Positions 62,034 through 64,000 of a stretch of 64,000 bases of DNA are shown here, one piece after another; position 1 is the stretch's first letter; every line of letters begins with the position of its first letter. Source of the stretch: Subtercola endophyticus. GTDB taxonomy: Bacteria > Actinomycetota > Actinomycetes > Actinomycetales > Microbacteriaceae. Location: contig NZ_CP087997.1 in the NCBI RefSeq assembly GCF_021044565.1, positions 3,100,001 to 3,164,000 on the forward strand. Direction: 5' to 3'. The notes below the pieces were generated by a model. The model did no database searches and had not been told where the DNA came from. It saw only the letters and a program-made list of their open reading frames with translations. The translations under genes and the position numbers were made by a program.

Positions 62034-64000
62034 ATGGCAAAATACCGCGTCTCTATGGACATCGGCGGAACCTTCACCGACGTCATCGCCTTCAACGAAG
62101 AAACCGGCGCCTACTCGGCCGGCAAGGCGTCCACCACACCCGACGACCTGACCCGCGGCGTCTTCGCCGGCCTTGCCCAGGTCGTCGACTCGCCCGAAGA
62201 CATCTCCTTCATCGTGCACGGCACGACCCAGGGCCTGAACGCATTTCTGCAGCGTCGCGGCGAGAAGGTCTTGCTCCTTGCGACCGAGGGTGCCGGCGAC
62301 ATCTACCAGATCGCCCGCGGTCACCGCACCCGGCTCTACGACGTGCGCTACCGCAAGCCCGAACCGCTGGTCAGCCGCGCCGACACGGTGGAGATCGGCG
62401 GTCGCCTGGGCCCCGACGGCTCCGTGCGCACCCCGCTCGACGTCGAGCAGATTCGTGCGGCCGCCCGGCGCTTCAGCGCCGAAGGGTTCGGTGCGATCGC
62501 CGTCGGCCTGCTGTTCAGCTACGTCAACCCCGATCACGAACTCGACGTCGAACGCATTCTGCGCGACGAACTCGGGCCCGACGTGCAGATCACCCTCTCG
62601 CACCAGGTCGCCCGCGAGTGGCGCGAGTACGAGCGCACCTCGTCGGCGGTCATCGACGCCTACACCGCACCGATCGTGCGCCGTTACCTCACCAACCTGC
62701 AGGCCGAAATGCTCAACCGCGGCCTGTCGGTGACCCTGCACGTGATGCAGTCCTCCGGCGGCATCATCAACGCGAACTCGGCTCGCGAGATGACACTGCA
62801 GACCCTCTTCTCAGGGCCTGTCGGCGGTGCGGTGGGCGGTGTGGCCCTCTCGGAACGCCTCCGCAAACCGAATCTCATCGGCGTCGACATGGGCGGCACC
62901 TCGTTCGACATCAGTCTGGTGGTCGACGGTAAGCCCGACGTGAGCAACGAAACCGAGCTCGAAGGGTTTCCGTTGCTCATGCCGGTGGTGAACATCCATA
63001 CCATCGGCGCCGGCGGCGGCTCCATCGCCTACGCCGAGTCTGGCGGCCTGCGCGTCGGCCCCGAGAGCGCGGGCGCCAACCCCGGCCCGGCGAGCTACAT
63101 GCGCGGCGGAACCAAGCCCACCGTGACCGATGCCAACCTCGTTCTCGGCCGCGTCGACCCGACCTGGTTCGCCGGCGGAACCATGACCCTCGACAGCACC
63201 GCGGCCGAGACCGCGGTCGGCACGCTCGCCGACACCCTCGGCCTCGACCTGGTGCGCATGGCCGAAGGCATCTGCGATGTGGCCAACGCCAAGATGGCTC
63301 AGGCCATTCGCAACATCACCGTCGAACGCGGCATCGAACCTCGCGACTTCTCGCTGGTCGCCTTCGGCGGTGCCGGCCCGATGCACGCCGTGTTCCTCGC
63401 TCGCGAGCTCGAGATCGGCGAGGTCATCGTGCCGCCGTTCCCCGGCGCGTTCTCGGCGTGGGGCATGCTCGAAACCGAGGTACGCCGCGACTTCTCGCAG
63501 TCGTATTACGGTGCCCTCGCGGCTGCCGACCCCGGCGAACTGGATGCACTGCTCACCCGCATGGCGAGCGATGGCGTCGCCGCGCTCGAGTCAGACGGTC
63601 TCGACGCCGAGGCGATTCGGCTCGAATACTCCCTCGACATGCGTTACATGGGGCAGGAGTACACCCTGACCATTCCGATCGGCGAAGACGTGGCACCTAC
63701 CCAGCCCGACTTCGTCGCAGCGGCCTCCGAGCGCTTCGACACGGCGCACGCCGGTCGCTTCGGGCATTCCAACCCCGGAGCACCGGTGGAGGTCGTGACC
63801 CTGCGAGTCGCAGCGTTCGGTCAAATGGAACGGCCCACGCCGGCGCCGACCCATGCGACCACCGACACGAGCTACCCATTCGAGACCCGCGACATCGTGT
63901 TCGACAAGGCGGTGTACCCCACCCCGGTCATCCGCCGCGACGTTCTGAAGCCCGGGATGCTCGTCGAGGGGCCGGCCGTCATCGTGGAACAGACGGCGAC
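62034..64000 (+). CDS. hyuA: Hydantoinase/oxoprolinase subunit A (HyuA-type), 3' truncated
   Basis: The gene runs off the window after 655 codons. It starts MAKYRVSMDIGGTFTDVIAF, with IVHGTTQGLNAFLQRRG, YERTSSAVIDAYTAPIVRRYL, MQSSGGIINANSARE, GVDMGGTSFDISLV, VNIHTIGAGGGSIAY and FGGAGPMHAVFLAREL, all of the hydantoinase A/oxoprolinase ATPase fold. It should use ATP to open a cyclic amide such as N-methylhydantoin or 5-oxoproline, with a B subunit expected downstream. Acetone carboxylase beta subunits share this fold and are an alternative. Confidence 0.93.
   Translation, partial: MAKYRVSMDIGGTFTDVIAFNEETGAYSAGKASTTPDDLTRGVFAGLAQVVDSPEDISFIVHGTTQGLNAFLQRRGEKVLLLATEGAGDIYQIARGHRTRLYDVRYRKPEPLVSRADTVEIGGRLGPDGSVRTPLDVEQIRAAARRFSAEGFGAIAVGLLFSYVNPDHELDVERILRDELGPDVQITLSHQVAREWREYERTSSAVIDAYTAPIVRRYLTNLQAEMLNRGLSVTLHVMQSSGGIINANSAREMTLQTLFSGPVGGAVGGVALSERLRKPNLIGVDMGGTSFDISLVVDGKPDVSNETELEGFPLLMPVVNIHTIGAGGGSIAYAESGGLRVGPESAGANPGPASYMRGGTKPTVTDANLVLGRVDPTWFAGGTMTLDSTAAETAVGTLADTLGLDLVRMAEGICDVANAKMAQAIRNITVERGIEPRDFSLVAFGGAGPMHAVFLARELEIGEVIVPPFPGAFSAWGMLETEVRRDFSQSYYGALAAADPGELDALLTRMASDGVAALESDGLDAEAIRLEYSLDMRYMGQEYTLTIPIGEDVAPTQPDFVAAASERFDTAHAGRFGHSNPGAPVEVVTLRVAAFGQMERPTPAPTHATTDTSYPFETRDIVFDKAVYPTPVIRRDVLKPGMLVEGPAVIVEQTA

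Overview
The window is a high-GC chromosomal segment from an actinobacterium, most likely of the family Microbacteriaceae. The evidence is a complete C50-carotenoid (decaprenoxanthin-type) gene set, an HspR/HAIR-controlled dnaK operon, an actinobacterial MptB-like mannosyltransferase, many leaderless-looking starts and GTG starts, and strong GC3 codon bias. I see no rRNA, CRISPR array, insertion sequence or prophage gene. There is one tRNA, tRNA-Arg(ACG).

Layout. 0-7.5 kb: end of an aldehyde dehydrogenase, tRNA-Arg, a short-chain dehydrogenase divergent from a TetR regulator followed by a secreted lipase, then alanine dehydrogenase divergent from an Lrp/AsnC regulator, and a P-loop kinase. 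7.7-21.4 kb: the most coherent accessory block. A leftward set (TetR, LLM flavin monooxygenase, DUF985 cupin, amidohydrolase, adenosine deaminase) faces a rightward set. The rightward set is a NitT/TauT-type ABC importer (lipoprotein, ATPase, two permeases), a uridine-phosphorylase-family enzyme, a nucleoside hydrolase and a second adenosine deaminase. Together they look like uptake, deglycosylation, deamination and possibly oxidation of a nucleoside or N-heterocycle. 21.5-30.3 kb: mixed metabolic genes (DUF6421, threonine aldolase, nitroreductase, MDR oxidoreductase, secreted M28 peptidase) and a protein with a racemase-like C-terminus. 30.3-41 kb: stress proteins. A ClpB without its N-domain has a perfect HAIR operator. 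The operon dnaK-grpE-dnaJ-hspR has two HAIR-like operators. An MptB-like mannosyltransferase, a HAD phosphatase and a secreted seven-bladed YVTN propeller lie between them. 41-48.7 kb: UMF1-type MFS transporter and the leftward carotenoid operon crtE-crtB-crtI-crtYe-crtYf-crtEb, with idi divergent from it. 48.6-56.8 kb: HAD phosphatase, a membrane-anchored Ser/Gly-rich protein, dCTP deaminase, a secreted bicovalent-FAD oxidase, a secreted PAP2 phosphatase with an LANTG tail, and a LysR regulator divergent from putA. 56.9-64 kb: bifunctional putA, two overlapping XRE-cupin regulators, a small ABM-fold protein and the start of a hydantoinase/oxoprolinase A gene that runs off the window.

Two genome-level themes recur. 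First, intergenic spaces hold nested palindromes in recognisable families, and several degenerate tandem repeats begin inside the 3' end of a gene and span its stop codon. Second, at least five otherwise ordinary proteins carry in-frame Ala/Pro/Gly/Thr-rich insertions, some visibly repetitive. Many genes start exactly six bases after a TANNNT hexamer with no Shine-Dalgarno sequence, which points to leaderless mRNAs. All functions are read from motifs by eye; no database search was run.
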